A stretch of DNA of 64,000 nt from Snodgrassella alvi. GTDB lineage: Bacteria > Pseudomonadota > Gammaproteobacteria > Burkholderiales > Neisseriaceae. Below the pieces are notes generated by a model. That model saw only the letters and a list, made by a program, of their open reading frames with translations, searched no databases and had not been told where the DNA came from. The stretch is from positions 1 through 64,000 of the forward strand of contig NZ_MEIR01000066.1 of assembly GCF_002777825.1 (NCBI RefSeq), written 5' to 3'. The translations under genes and the position numbers were made by a program. This document shows, in pieces, positions 39,600 through 49,098 of this stretch. The stretch's first letter is position 1. Every line of letters begins with the position of its first letter.

Positions 39600-40682
39600 T
39601 TAAATTATATAATCTACCATTTCAGGCAACCTGAACATAGTTAGGCGTTGTGGCTTAAACCAGACTGTTTGTGATGGTTGCAGAGCCAGTGTGCGAAATT
39701 CTGCTGGTGATAACCAAACTTGTATACGCTGTTTATTATCCTGTCGCCGTAACCACAACCTGATCTGCGCACCAATAACATGTATTTCTTCCACGATTGC
39801 AGCAGCAATCACATTATCCTGAATATGAGTTAAAACCTGTATTTCCTGCGGGCGCACATAAACAGCCACATTCTGGCGCGCGCATTCTCCTGTGGTGACC
39901 GGCTCATAATAGCTACCCACACACAACTGTCCCTGTTCAATACAGGCATCCTCAAAAATATTCACCTCGCCCAGAAATTCGGTTACAAATACATTTTCCG
40001 GATTATCATACAAAGACACTGGCGTACCACTTTGCTCAATTTTGCCTTGATTCATCACCACAATCTGATCTGCCATTTCTAGAGCCTCTTCTTGGTCATG
40101 CGTAACCAACACACTGGTAATACCCAACTGATGGTGAATTTCCACCAGCCACCAGCGTAACTCCTTGCGTACCTTGGCATCCAGAGCACCAAATGGCTCA
40201 TCCAGCAATAGCAGTTTTGGTTTGGTTGCCAGCGCCCGTGCCAGTGCAATACGCTGGCGCTGGCCACCAGATAATTGCTGTGGATATACTTTTGCCAGCC
40301 ACTCCAGCTGCACCAGTTGTAATAATTCTTCTACCCGCGCGGCTATCTCTGCCTTACCCGGGCGCAAGCGTCGTGGCATTACTTGCAAGCCAAAGGCAAC
40401 ATTATCAAACACAGTCATATGACGAAACAGCGCATAGTGTTGAAACATAAACCCAACCCGCCGCTCCCGTACATGAAAGTTACTAACATCCTCATCAGCA
40501 AAAAATAGCTCGCCAGAATCTGCATGCTCCAACCCGGCAATAATGCGTAACAAAGTAGTTTTGCCACAACCAGAAGGACCAAGCAAAGCTGTCAGAGAAC
40601 CAGTTGGCACCTGTAGATTAATATCTTGTAAGGCATGATAATTACCATAATATTTATTCAAATGTTTAATACGAATACTCAT
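39600..40682 (-). CDS. cysA: Sulfate/thiosulfate ABC transporter ATP-binding protein CysA
   Basis: This ATPase powers sulfate or thiosulfate import. The 360-residue protein has Walker [10 protein letters not shown], the Q-loop [20 protein letters not shown] typical of CysA, the signature LSGGQRQR, Walker [13 protein letters not shown] and a C-terminal TOBE-like regulatory domain (about 240-355) with [10 protein letters not shown]. The start is uncertain among ATG 40682, ATG 40688 and GTG 40700; homologues favour 40682. It lies downstream of cysW in the cysT-cysW-cysA operon. Confidence 0.92.
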   Translation of the reverse strand: MSIRIKHLNKYYGNYHALQDINLQVPTGSLTALLGPSGCGKTTLLRIIAGLEHADSGELFFADEDVSNFHVRERRVGFMFQHYALFRHMTVFDNVAFGLQVMPRRLRPGKAEIAARVEELLQLVQLEWLAKVYPQQLSGGQRQRIALARALATKPKLLLLDEPFGALDAKVRKELRWWLVEIHHQLGITSVLVTHDQEEALEMADQIVVMNQGKIEQSGTPVSLYDNPENVFVTEFLGEVNIFEDACIEQGQLCVGSYYEPVTTGECARQNVAVYVRPQEIQVLTHIQDNVIAAAIVEEIHVIGAQIRLWLRRQDNKQRIQVWLSPAEFRTLALQPSQTVWFKPQRLTMFRLPEMVDYII

Positions 40683-40713
40683 AATCATCACCCAACACAC
40701 AGCACCTTACTGT

Positions 40714-41586
40714 TTAATCTGTTACAGCTACCCGCCGACGTTGCGCATCTCTGAACAAATGCGCCTGTCGCCAATTAAGATATTTCTGCAATATCAAAGT
40801 ACATAACGCCAGTAAGGCCAGCAAACTGGACACAGCAAACGCACCTACCATGTTGTATTCGTTGTACATCATCTCTACCACTAACGGCATAGTATTCGTT
40901 TCACCACGAATATGGCCGGAAACCATGCTAACCGCCCCAAACTCACCCATCGCACGGGCATTAGTCAGAATAATGCCGTAAACCAATGCCCATTTCAGAT
41001 TGGGTAAAGTCACACGCCAGAACATTTGCCAGCCACTGGCACCCAGTATCAGTGCTGCCTGTTCTTCACTGCTTCCCTGTGCCTGCATTAATGGAATTAA
41101 TTCACGTGCCACAAATGGAAATGTTACAAACAGAGTAGCCAGCACCATGCCCGGTACCGCAAAAATAATCTGTACTCCATGTGTTTCCAGCCAGCCACCA
41201 AACCAGCTATTACTGCCAAACAACAATACAAACATCAGTCCAGCTACAACTGGAGATACTGCAAAGGGTAAATCCAGCAATGTTGTCCACAGCTGTTTGC
41301 CACGAAAAGAAAAATGGGTTAACAACCATGCCAGTGACACCCCCAAAACCACATTAATCGGCACCACAATTAGGGTAATCAACAATGACAATCGAATAGC
41401 TGCCAGTGCTTCCCCATCGGTCAAAGCAGCCAGATACAACTGCCAACCCTTTGCCAGCGCAAAGCTGAATACCGACAACAATGGCAGCACTAACAGCACG
41501 CTCAGAAACAGCAGCGTTATGCCAATCAGCACACAGCGCAGCCAACACGGTTCGGTGAGTAACTCATTAGTTTTAACTGTACTCAT
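40714..41586 (-). CDS. cysW: Sulfate/thiosulfate ABC transporter permease CysW
   Basis: The 290-residue inner-membrane permease has six hydrophobic helices and the ABC-permease EAA loop, here QAALILGASGWQMFWRVTLPNL, which docks onto CysA. The GEFGAVSMVSGHIRGETNTMPL segment after it is characteristic of CysW. The ATG at 41586 shares one base with the cysT stop (TGATG), so the two are translationally coupled. Confidence 0.93.
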   Translation of the reverse strand: MSTVKTNELLTEPCWLRCVLIGITLLFLSVLLVLPLLSVFSFALAKGWQLYLAALTDGEALAAIRLSLLITLIVVPINVVLGVSLAWLLTHFSFRGKQLWTTLLDLPFAVSPVVAGLMFVLLFGSNSWFGGWLETHGVQIIFAVPGMVLATLFVTFPFVARELIPLMQAQGSSEEQAALILGASGWQMFWRVTLPNLKWALVYGIILTNARAMGEFGAVSMVSGHIRGETNTMPLVVEMMYNEYNMVGAFAVSSLLALLALCTLILQKYLNWRQAHLFRDAQRRRVAVTD

Positions 41587-42422
41587 CAATATCGCCCCTG
41601 CGTACGCCGGCTCAAACGCCATTGCCATAAATTCAGCGTAAATAAAATGGCAAAAGAAATAATCAACATAAACAGCGCTACCGCTGCTGCGGCCGGTAAA
41701 TCAAACAGTTCAAACTTACTAACAATAATCAGTGGCAGAATTTCCGATTTAAACGGTACATTCCCTGCTATAAAAATGACTGAACCATATTCGCCAGTGG
41801 CACGTGCAAAAGCCATACCTGCCCCCATTACTAGCGCGGGCAAAACCTCTGGTAACAGTACTCTGAATATAATTGTTAATCTGGATGCCCCCAATATCGC
41901 TGCCGCCTCCTCATATTCTTCCGACAACTCAGCCAATACCGGCTGCACAGCCCGCACCACAAACGGCAAGCTAACCAGTAGTAATGCCAGCCAGATACCT
42001 ATCGGCGTAAATGCTATCTGCCAGCCAAACCGAGCAAATATCGCACCTATCCAGCCAGTGGGTGCATATAAAGTAGCCAGAGCTACCCCTGTTACCGCTG
42101 TCGGTAATGCAAATGGTAAATCCACCAGAGCATTGACCAAATCCTTGCAGCGGAAGTGATAGCGCACCAGCACCCATGCCACTAACGTCCCCAGCAGCAC
42201 ACTGGCCAGCATCGCCAGTAAAGACATTTTCAGCGTCAGCCATACCGCAGCAAGCGTCCGCGGCTCGAAAATTACCCGCACAAAACCCTGCCAGCCCAAA
42301 TCAGTAACCGTCCATACCAGCATCGCAAATGGTAATAACACCAGTAATGACAACGATAGCACACTTACTCCCAAACTAAGCGTAAAACCGGGCAATACAG
42401 ATGGCTGTTTCAATAACAGCAT
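41586..42422 (-). CDS. cysT: Sulfate/thiosulfate ABC transporter permease CysT (CysU)
   Basis: The 278-residue partner permease also has six helices. Its EAA loop reads YEEAAAILGASRLTIIFRV, and the GEYGSVIFIAGNVPFKSEI segment distinguishes CysT from CysW. ATG 42422 has GGGAG nine bases upstream and gives the usual family length of about 277. It is first in the operon; no periplasmic sulfate-binding protein gene (cysP or sbp) is adjacent. Confidence 0.93.
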   Translation of the reverse strand: MLLLKQPSVLPGFTLSLGVSVLSLSLLVLLPFAMLVWTVTDLGWQGFVRVIFEPRTLAAVWLTLKMSLLAMLASVLLGTLVAWVLVRYHFRCKDLVNALVDLPFALPTAVTGVALATLYAPTGWIGAIFARFGWQIAFTPIGIWLALLLVSLPFVVRAVQPVLAELSEEYEEAAAILGASRLTIIFRVLLPEVLPALVMGAGMAFARATGEYGSVIFIAGNVPFKSEILPLIIVSKFELFDLPAAAAVALFMLIISFAILFTLNLWQWRLSRRTQGRY

Positions 42423-42794
42423 AACTTTTTCTCCCATAGACCCTACAGGCACCAACAACGCCAGCAGTAGTACAGTAAATATACCGGCATATATTAGAAT
42501 TCACCTGTTCAGGCTATGTCCCAACAACAAAATACCAACCACATCAATCAAATATGACAAAGTCTTATAAGTAGAATACATAAAACCAAGCAGCAATACC
42601 ATTCTGCCGTACTACAGGTAACTAACAATATAAAAGGCTATCCAGACAATTGAGAAAGAATATATTTTTGTAACCTAAGAAGCAGTAGTTATAACCCTTT
42701 ATCAAATCAGTAGTATTGCCGGCAGCATCACCACGTAATATCATAGAGCAAGCTATTGAACATAAACATACCGATCTGCAAAAGCGAGAAAACC
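42423..42794. other. Divergent regulatory region between cysT and ppc
   Basis: These 372 bases hold the 5' regions of two divergent genes. I could not identify a convincing promoter or a CysB-type operator by eye, and no coding remnant is visible. Confidence 0.5.
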
Positions 42795-45497
42795 ATGCCC
42801 ACACCACTTCTGGACAAACACAAAGACGCTCCCCTATTGGCAGACATCAGCTTTCTGACTCAGGCATTATTTAACATCCTGCAACACGAAACTACCGCAG
42901 CCGTACAAACCGTATTACGCCAGCTACTCAATGGTAGTCAACCACAGACCACCATCCAGCAGGCACTCCCCACCCTCGACCTGAACCAACAGCAAGACCT
43001 GATTCGCGCTTGCAGCCTGTTTGCACAGGTATTAAACATCGCCGAAGATGCCCATCACGAACGGCGGCGACAGGCATACGAAAACAACAGCCAGCACCCT
43101 GGGCGTACCAGCTTTATTCGCGTTATCAACCAGATTCAGCAACAGCATATCAGCACCTCCGAGCTGGAACAGACCTTACAGCACACCAGCATCAGTGCCG
43201 TTCTCACCGCCCACCCCACCGAAGTACAACGCCAATGCATTCTCTGTTTCCAGCGCCATATCCGCACCATTCTCAATGAGCGGAACCATACTAATAAATA
43301 TCACAGCGAACAATTACAACAACAGACTGAAGCCATCCTGCTGGCCTTATGGCAGACTGATGAAACCCGTCATTTCAAAATCAGCGTTAGCGATGAAATC
43401 TACAACAGCGTAACCTATTTCCCATTAAGCTTTTTCAAAGCCGTACCTGCGTTGTATCGCAAGCTGCAACAGCAACTTACCAGCGTCTATCCGCAAGCGA
43501 GCCTGCCCAATGTACTCAGCATAGGTGGCTGGGTTGGCGGCGATCGTGACGGCAACCCCTTTGTCAATGCCGACACATTACAGGAAGCCTTCACCTTTCA
43601 GGCCAATACCCTGTTACAGCATTATCATCAGTGCCTGGATGAACTGCATCAACTACTGCCTCTGTCAACCCGCCGCGTGCAAGTTGACCACACCGTTCTC
43701 CAGATGGCCGAACAGTCACCAGACACCGCCACTGCACATAAAGAAGAACCTTATCGGCGTGCCCTCACCTATATACAGGCGCGCCTCCATGCCACAGCAC
43801 AACAACTGGGTATCCAACCAGACAGTGCGCATTACGGCCTGTCCCCCTATCAACAGCCGGCAGAACTCCTGCAGGAACTCAACAACATCTCCAGCTCACT
43901 GCAACAAAATGGCAGTGCCCTGCTCAGCCATGGCAAACTGGCCGATCTGATTCGTTCTGTTTCCCTGTTTGGCTTTCATCTCATGCCCATAGACTTACGC
44001 CAGCATGCGGCCAAACATGCCGAAGTTGTGGCCGAACTGTTTATCCATGCCGGTCTTGAAGCCTTTCAGACCTTAAGCGAAGCAGCCAAGCAGCGCGTAC
44101 TATTACGCGAACTGAGTACCCAGCGCCCCCTGTATAGCCCATATATCCAGTATAGCCCCCATACCATGCGCGAACTGGCTATTTTTCAGACCGCTGCCAG
44201 TATTAAAAATCACTATGGTGAAACAGCCATCAACCAATGCATCATCTCTAATACCGAAACCGTTAGCGATATACTGGTAGTCGCATTACTGCTTAAAGAA
44301 ACCGGCCTGCTGAGTATCAGCAACGAAAAACCCACCAGCCGTATTAACATCGTTCCCCTGTTTGAGACCATAGATGCCCTACATAATTGCCTCAGCATCA
44401 TGGACAACCTGTTCAACCTGCCCTGGTATCGTACTTTCCTGCACAGCCGCGACAACCTGCAAGAAATCATGCTGGGTTATTCCGACAGCAATAAAGATGG
44501 AGGTTACGTCACCAGCCAGTGGGCACTGTATCAGGCAGAATCCAGACTAGTACAACTGTTTGACCGCCATCATATCCGCCTGCGACTATTTCATGGACGC
44601 GGCGGCAGTGTTGGTCGTGGCGGCGGTCCTTCTTTCGATGCAATTATGGCACAGCCAGCCGGCAGCGTGGCCGGCCAGATACGCATCACCGAACAAGGTG
44701 AAGTAATCACCGCCAAATACGCCGACCCTACCAATGCCGAACGTAACCTCGAAGCACTGATTGCCGCCACCCTCGAAGCCACAGTGTTACCACCCCAGAA
44801 CAGCGAACCTGACAGCAAACTGATGGATACCCTGTCTGCCAGTGCATTCAAGTATTACCGCCAGCTGATTACCTTTCCCGGATTTATTGATTACTTCCTA
44901 CAAACCAGTCCCATTCAGGAAATTGCCAGCCTCAATATCGGCAGCCGTCCTGCCAGCCGTAAAACACTGAGCAAAATTCAGGATTTACGCGCCATACCGT
45001 GGGTATTTTCCTGGACACAAAATCGCCTCATGCTACCAGCATGGTATGGCTTTGGCAGCGCCGTAGCCGATCTCATCGAACAGGACAACAACAATTTACA
45101 GCGCCTACAGCAACAGGCACAACACAGCTCCTTTTTCCAGACTATGCTGTCCAACATGGATCAGGTCATGGCAAAAGCGGATCTCACCATTGCCAAAGCC
45201 TATGTCAGCCTTGCCAGCGATCAGAAAGCCGCCCAAACCATTTACACCATGCTGGCAAATGAATTTGAGCGCAGCCGACAAGCCTTACTCAACATCTTGC
45301 AACGCCAACACTACCTAAGCGACAACCGTACACTGGCGCGTTCACTGGCCTTACGCATCCCCTATTTGAACACCTTGAACTGGCTTCAGGTTCATTTGCT
45401 GCAACAACTGCGCCAGCAACCGGATAACAGCGAAATACTCCAGCTTATCCATCTGACCATTAACGGTATTGCTCAAGGATTGCGTAATACCGGCTAA
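42795..45497 (+). CDS. ppc: Phosphoenolpyruvate carboxylase
   Basis: PEP carboxylase makes oxaloacetate from PEP and bicarbonate to refill the TCA cycle. The 900-residue protein has the catalytic His140 in VLTAHPTEVQRQ, GGWVGGDRDGNPFV, the LMPIDLRQHA region, GYSDSNKDGGY, the glycine-rich FHGRGGSVGRGGGP loop and the C-terminal QGLRNTG that closes the allosteric site. ATG 42795 gives the family start; an in-frame upstream TTG adds nothing recognisable. Confidence 0.97.
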   Translation: MPTPLLDKHKDAPLLADISFLTQALFNILQHETTAAVQTVLRQLLNGSQPQTTIQQALPTLDLNQQQDLIRACSLFAQVLNIAEDAHHERRRQAYENNSQHPGRTSFIRVINQIQQQHISTSELEQTLQHTSISAVLTAHPTEVQRQCILCFQRHIRTILNERNHTNKYHSEQLQQQTEAILLALWQTDETRHFKISVSDEIYNSVTYFPLSFFKAVPALYRKLQQQLTSVYPQASLPNVLSIGGWVGGDRDGNPFVNADTLQEAFTFQANTLLQHYHQCLDELHQLLPLSTRRVQVDHTVLQMAEQSPDTATAHKEEPYRRALTYIQARLHATAQQLGIQPDSAHYGLSPYQQPAELLQELNNISSSLQQNGSALLSHGKLADLIRSVSLFGFHLMPIDLRQHAAKHAEVVAELFIHAGLEAFQTLSEAAKQRVLLRELSTQRPLYSPYIQYSPHTMRELAIFQTAASIKNHYGETAINQCIISNTETVSDILVVALLLKETGLLSISNEKPTSRINIVPLFETIDALHNCLSIMDNLFNLPWYRTFLHSRDNLQEIMLGYSDSNKDGGYVTSQWALYQAESRLVQLFDRHHIRLRLFHGRGGSVGRGGGPSFDAIMAQPAGSVAGQIRITEQGEVITAKYADPTNAERNLEALIAATLEATVLPPQNSEPDSKLMDTLSASAFKYYRQLITFPGFIDYFLQTSPIQEIASLNIGSRPASRKTLSKIQDLRAIPWVFSWTQNRLMLPAWYGFGSAVADLIEQDNNNLQRLQQQAQHSSFFQTMLSNMDQVMAKADLTIAKAYVSLASDQKAAQTIYTMLANEFERSRQALLNILQRQHYLSDNRTLARSLALRIPYLNTLNWLQVHLLQQLRQQPDNSEILQLIHLTINGIAQGLRNTG

Positions 45498-45511
45498 ATA
45501 TCAGCCAAAAC

Positions 45512-45539
45512 GGCGGACAGCACCATCTGCGCGTCCGCC
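45512..45539 (+). terminator. Possible terminator after ppc
   Basis: GGCGGAC (45512-45518) pairs with GTCCGCC (45533-45539) around a 14-base loop just after ppc. No T tract follows, so it may be Rho-assisted or a stability element. Confidence 0.35.
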
Positions 45540-45600
45540 TATCAACCCTCTGCCTGCCAAACTACGCCCAATCCGGCATTTACATTTCTATCCTGAATAA

Positions 45601-45614
45601 GGTATTTAAATACC
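45601..45614. repeat. 14-base perfect palindrome GGTATTTAAATACC
   Basis: A perfect dyad lies between ppc and the grpE heat-shock promoter. It could be a protein-binding site or part of a terminator; no T tract is attached. Confidence 0.35.
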
Positions 45615-45701
45615 CAGATAAAAAAGCCGTGCATAAATTGCGCAATAAAATCAAAACCGTAACCACCCTAAGCAAAAACCACCATAACCCCACGTCGATC
45701 G

Positions 45702-45730
45702 CTTGAAATAGCGCCACAACGACCCAATTT
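45702..45730 (+). promoter_or_regulatory. Sigma32 (RpoH) heat-shock promoter of grpE
   Basis: CTTGAAA (45702-45708) is a perfect -35 for sigma32. After 14 bases comes CCCAATTT (45723-45730), matching seven of eight positions of the sigma32 -10 consensus CCCCATNT. It lies 36 bases upstream of the grpE start codon. Confidence 0.8.
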
Positions 45731-45765
45731 AATTAAATAATTCACCTTTTTGCTGAGGAAAAAAC

Positions 45766-46314
45766 ATGCAACCGGAAAACAACACTGAAAACGAAACTCA
45801 GATTAACGATAACACCGAAACCACAGAACCAACTGTTGCTCCCGAAGCCACCATCGAAGACTTACAGGAACGAATCAACGAGCTTGAAGGACAACTCAAA
45901 GACGAACAACTGCGTTCACTCGCAACCGAACAGAACCTGCGCCGCCGTCATCAAGAAGAGCTCGAAAGCGCACATAAATTTGCCGGCCAGAAATTTGCCA
46001 GTGCCATGCTGCCCGTTAAAGACTATCTGGAAATGGCACTGCAAGACCAGAGCGGCAACTTTGATGCCCTGAAAATGGGCGTACAAATGACCTTGACCGA
46101 ACTACAAAAAGCTTTCGACCAATCTAACGTGAAAGAAATCACCCCCAAAGCCGGTGACAAACTCGACCCACACCGCCATCAGGCCTTGCAAAGCGTAGAA
46201 AGCGAACAGGAACCCAACACCGTGGTTTCCGTAATGAAAAAAGGCTATACACTTGCCGACCGCGTATTGCGCCCTGCTATGGTAACCGTAGCCAAAGCTG
46301 CTGACGCAGAATAA
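45766..46314 (+). CDS. grpE: Nucleotide exchange factor GrpE
   Basis: GrpE releases ADP from DnaK in the heat-shock chaperone cycle. The 182-residue protein has an acidic disordered N-terminus (1-30), a long coiled-coil helix (about 30-85, starting IEDLQERINELEGQL), the KFASAMLPVKDYLEMAL dimer region and the C-terminal beta domain ending in MKKGYTLADRVLRPAMVTVAK. GAGG lies upstream of the ATG. dnaK and dnaJ are not adjacent. Confidence 0.96.
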   Translation: MQPENNTENETQINDNTETTEPTVAPEATIEDLQERINELEGQLKDEQLRSLATEQNLRRRHQEELESAHKFAGQKFASAMLPVKDYLEMALQDQSGNFDALKMGVQMTLTELQKAFDQSNVKEITPKAGDKLDPHRHQALQSVESEQEPNTVVSVMKKGYTLADRVLRPAMVTVAKAADAE

Positions 46315-46327
46315 ATCCGCTTACACA

Positions 46328-46361
46328 AAAACCGTCAGACATACCGTTGTCTGACGGTTTA
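46328..46361 (+). terminator. Terminator of grpE
   Basis: A perfect 13-bp stem AAACCGTCAGACA / TGTCTGACGGTTT (46329-46341 with 46348-46360) with loop TACCGT lies 14 bases after grpE. The T run is the end of the stem. Confidence 0.8.
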
Positions 46362-46464
46362 TATATAAACAGCCTTATCTCTGCCCAATTACATTCTATT
46401 CGAAGAGCAAAAAAACAACATCCCGCACCGGCTATCCATCTGATCAGTAAAACTGCACCTGAAA

Positions 46465-46884
46465 TTATTGCTCAGCAATCACATCAATAAACACCAACGG
46501 CTCCTTACCTATATTGGCTAAAGCATGCGATTGCCCTTTACGCGCAATTGTCACATCACCAGCCGTAACTTGATAAGATTTACCATCCGAATCAGTAAAC
46601 AGACCTGTCCCAGAAACAATAATATAAGTATCCTCATTATGCTCATGCCGATGAAAACCAATTGAATCACCCGGTTGCAACGTCATCCAGCCAATCTCCT
46701 TGATCGCCTCATCCTTCTTTGCCGCATCTCGTCTGAATGCAAACTGCCCATACAAAGTGCCCTTACCACCTGCTGCGGCATCGCGATTAAAACCAATCAA
46801 TTCATCTTTTGAATACACATCAGCCCATACCGTACTGGCCATAGCGGCCAGCATCAATGCAAGCAGCCATCTAGCTAACATCAT
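46465..46884 (-). CDS. Secreted cupin-domain protein
   Basis: The 139-residue protein has a Sec signal peptide (MLARWLLALMLAAMASTVWA, cleavage near 22), so the mature form is periplasmic. A single cupin barrel follows. The first motif is GDSIGFHRHEHNEDTYIIVSG, with two His and a Glu as metal ligands, and the second is AGDVTIARKGQSHALAN, with a His. The substrate cannot be named. GGAGG lies directly upstream of the tandem ATG start. It is 19 bases downstream of the next gene on the same strand, so the two are probably one transcript. Confidence 0.8.
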   Translation of the reverse strand: MMLARWLLALMLAAMASTVWADVYSKDELIGFNRDAAAGGKGTLYGQFAFRRDAAKKDEAIKEIGWMTLQPGDSIGFHRHEHNEDTYIIVSGTGLFTDSDGKSYQVTAGDVTIARKGQSHALANIGKEPLVFIDVIAEQ

Positions 46885-46903
46885 TCCACCTCCATATCAA
46901 AAG

Positions 46904-47590
46904 TCACTTATAATCCGGCCACACTTTTTCAGAAGCAAGCCGGGTAACATTACACACCAGTATTACTTCACACGCTCCGGCTCCCCTGTCAGTGCGTGAC
47001 AATGACGATACCACATACCTATTTCCCATATCGACCCTAACCAGCCAACCATCCACACGGACATTATCCCCAACCTTAATACCATTAATCTGAGCAGCTA
47101 TTTTTTTATTTGCCGGAATCAAATGAACATTCGAAGCATTCAGATACATATCATCATAAGAATATGGCATAGCGCCTCCATCTTTAGTACCGGCAATACC
47201 ACCAAAACGGCCTCTCTGCTCAAATTTCAGGCGCTTTACTATCTTTTCATTAGCCATAAACCCCCATCCCACAAACCAGTCAGTTGTAGAGATACTAGCG
47301 GGTTCATCATAAAGATAAGAAGCGCGATGTAGTACACGTGCAGGCATACTAAACCCAGCCAAAGGAGTGATTTTCACTTTTGGCAACACAAACGGCTGCA
47401 TCCCTTGTGGTATTTCTGTTTGCAATGGTTCATCACCCGTAGCCATCGGCGGAAACTGCGAACAATCCACACCAACATTTAAATATGCAGGCATAACAAC
47501 CGGTGAATAAGGTGAAAATCGCCACCAGCCAACACATAATAACAAAATACCATCAATAACTTCCGATATTGATAAAAAAATCCATGGCAA
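46904..47590 (-). CDS. Conserved protein of unknown function with N-terminal membrane anchor
   Basis: The 228 residues begin with a hydrophobic segment (about 4-27), probably an anchor or uncleaved signal. A soluble domain follows with the pattern TTDWFVGWGFMA, NVHLIPANKKI, GDNVRVDGWLVRVD and SSLSRTDRGAGACEVILV. This set recurs in a widespread uncharacterised family, so the gene is real although no function is known. The start is uncertain: the frame opens at a TTG at 47590 with little ribosome binding site, and the first in-frame ATG (47494) would remove the hydrophobic segment. It is likely co-transcribed with the cupin gene. Confidence 0.65.
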   Translation of the reverse strand: MPWIFLSISEVIDGILLLCVGWWRFSPYSPVVMPAYLNVGVDCSQFPPMATGDEPLQTEIPQGMQPFVLPKVKITPLAGFSMPARVLHRASYLYDEPASISTTDWFVGWGFMANEKIVKRLKFEQRGRFGGIAGTKDGGAMPYSYDDMYLNASNVHLIPANKKIAAQINGIKVGDNVRVDGWLVRVDMGNRYVVSSLSRTDRGAGACEVILVCNVTRLASEKVWPDYK

Positions 47591-47852
47591 ACCTAAGCAA
47601 GAATATTTAATCCAGATTTTAGTTCTATACCAAAAATAATATTTTTATCTTAACAACTTACAACATTAATGCTAAATAAACATTAAAAACAAACGTTCTA
47701 AGAGTGTAACTCTCTTCTAAAAGAAACCAAAATATAAACAATCTGGTTAGATATTAGCATTTATTGTTCTTTATTCTGGCTTATCACCCATTAATCAAGT
47801 ATAAACACATAACACCGATATTACCCTTATACTGTAAAAAAGGATAAAATCC

Positions 47853-48761
47853 ATGCGCTTAACAAGCCTATTTTTTATTTTTACATGCATAGCCCTAAGA
47901 ATGGCCATAGCAAAAGAAATAGTATTACCGGTAACCTTTATCAAAGATACCCATATTGCCACAGTAGTCTTAAATATCAACGGCAAACCAAGCCAGTTTC
48001 AGCTTGATACAGGTTCACAGACAGCCTTGCATTTACCACTAAATACCCTGCAACAACTGCCAGATACGATCAAAAACCAAAATACGAATAAAAGTCTGGA
48101 TTTAAACGGAAAAATCAATCAAACACAAAAATTTCTGATAAAGCATCTAGATATTAACGGGCTTAACTTTGACAACATCAATGCAGAAGAACTGAAACCA
48201 TGGGGCTGGAGTTATTCCAGCACTGAGGAACAGGCACCTACACCAGATGACAACCTACCGGTTATCGGTTTATCACTCTTTCAGAATCATATCCTTACAC
48301 TGGATTTTGCGCATAAAAGAATCATAATCGACGATGGTAAGGATTCTACCCAGATAAACCAGCAATGGATTGCGTTCCCCTACAAGATTCATCCCAAAGA
48401 AGGCATTATCATCAACCTTACCGATCAGAAAAAACCATATAACCTTGTTCTGGATACCGGAGCATCAATGACCTTTATCAAAGGCAAATCACTGCCAGCA
48501 GCATTCAACAATAACAACAAAACACCCGCAGCCAAATCCGAAGAAGCCGCACTGCGCCTGAATAAAAAAGGCAATCCCCAGACTGTTAAAATCATTCTGA
48601 CTAACCCATCCATCCGAAAAATCCCCATTCGGGCAGCTATTATGGACGGTATGCCTGAACAATTTCAATCAGACGGCTTACTCGGCATAGATTTCCTGAA
48701 AAAATACAGCGTGAAAATAGACCAGAAAAACCAACAGCTATGGATTAAACCGGCTATATAA
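47853..48761 (+). CDS. Secreted retropepsin-like aspartic protease with two DTG domains
   Basis: The 302-residue protein has a signal peptide (about 1-20). Two retropepsin-like units follow. Unit one has LDTGS at 51-55 and a closing hydrophobic-Gly motif VIGLSLFQNH at 137-146. Unit two has LDTGAS at 200-205 and LLGIDFLKKY at 276-285. Each closing motif is followed by a strand ending LDFAHKRI or KIDQKNQQL. Many bacterial members act as single-domain dimers; here both catalytic aspartates (Asp52 and Asp201) are in one chain. It would act in the periplasm or at the surface. AAAGGA precedes the ATG by eight bases. Confidence 0.78.
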   Translation: MRLTSLFFIFTCIALRMAIAKEIVLPVTFIKDTHIATVVLNINGKPSQFQLDTGSQTALHLPLNTLQQLPDTIKNQNTNKSLDLNGKINQTQKFLIKHLDINGLNFDNINAEELKPWGWSYSSTEEQAPTPDDNLPVIGLSLFQNHILTLDFAHKRIIIDDGKDSTQINQQWIAFPYKIHPKEGIIINLTDQKKPYNLVLDTGASMTFIKGKSLPAAFNNNNKTPAAKSEEAALRLNKKGNPQTVKIILTNPSIRKIPIRAAIMDGMPEQFQSDGLLGIDFLKKYSVKIDQKNQQLWIKPAI

Positions 48762-49063
48762 CATCAAACTATATATTACAAATTTATCTATTTAAAATTA
48801 AATTCAGAAGAGCATTCTACAAGTTTTTAATTTACAATATTCTTTTGTCATCAAACCAGAACAAGTATATTTTTTCTAAAATAAAGAAAGAATATACAAT
48901 ACTTAAATAACATAATGTTAAATTAAAGAGTTAAATAAGCAAATCAGGCAATAAAACAACTGATGAATAAGGTATCTTTTTATCAATCCAATATCACGAT
49001 AAATCAAACTATCTTTTTAAATACCAGTATCATTTTTAGATATTAATACTTTCCTACATTTTA
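48762..49063. other. AT-rich intergenic region
   Basis: About 300 bases downstream of the aspartic protease gene. I see no terminator of good quality and no coding remnant before the promoter at 49064. Confidence 0.5.
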
Positions 49064-49092
49064 TTGAATTAAAATTTTACCTTAGGTATACT
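49064..49092 (+). promoter_or_regulatory. Sigma70-type promoter of a candidate small RNA
   Basis: TTGAAT (49064-49069), exactly 17 bases, then TATACT (49087-49092). No annotated gene follows on this strand; a hairpin and T run come within 70 bases. Confidence 0.55.
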
Positions 49093-49098
49093 TTAAAC

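Noticed and set aside
39613-39636. TTCAGGCAACCTGAA resembling two overlapping uptake words
   Set aside because: It lies in the coding end of cysA and is a one-base mismatch to each dialect; with no inverted-pair context it is probably chance.
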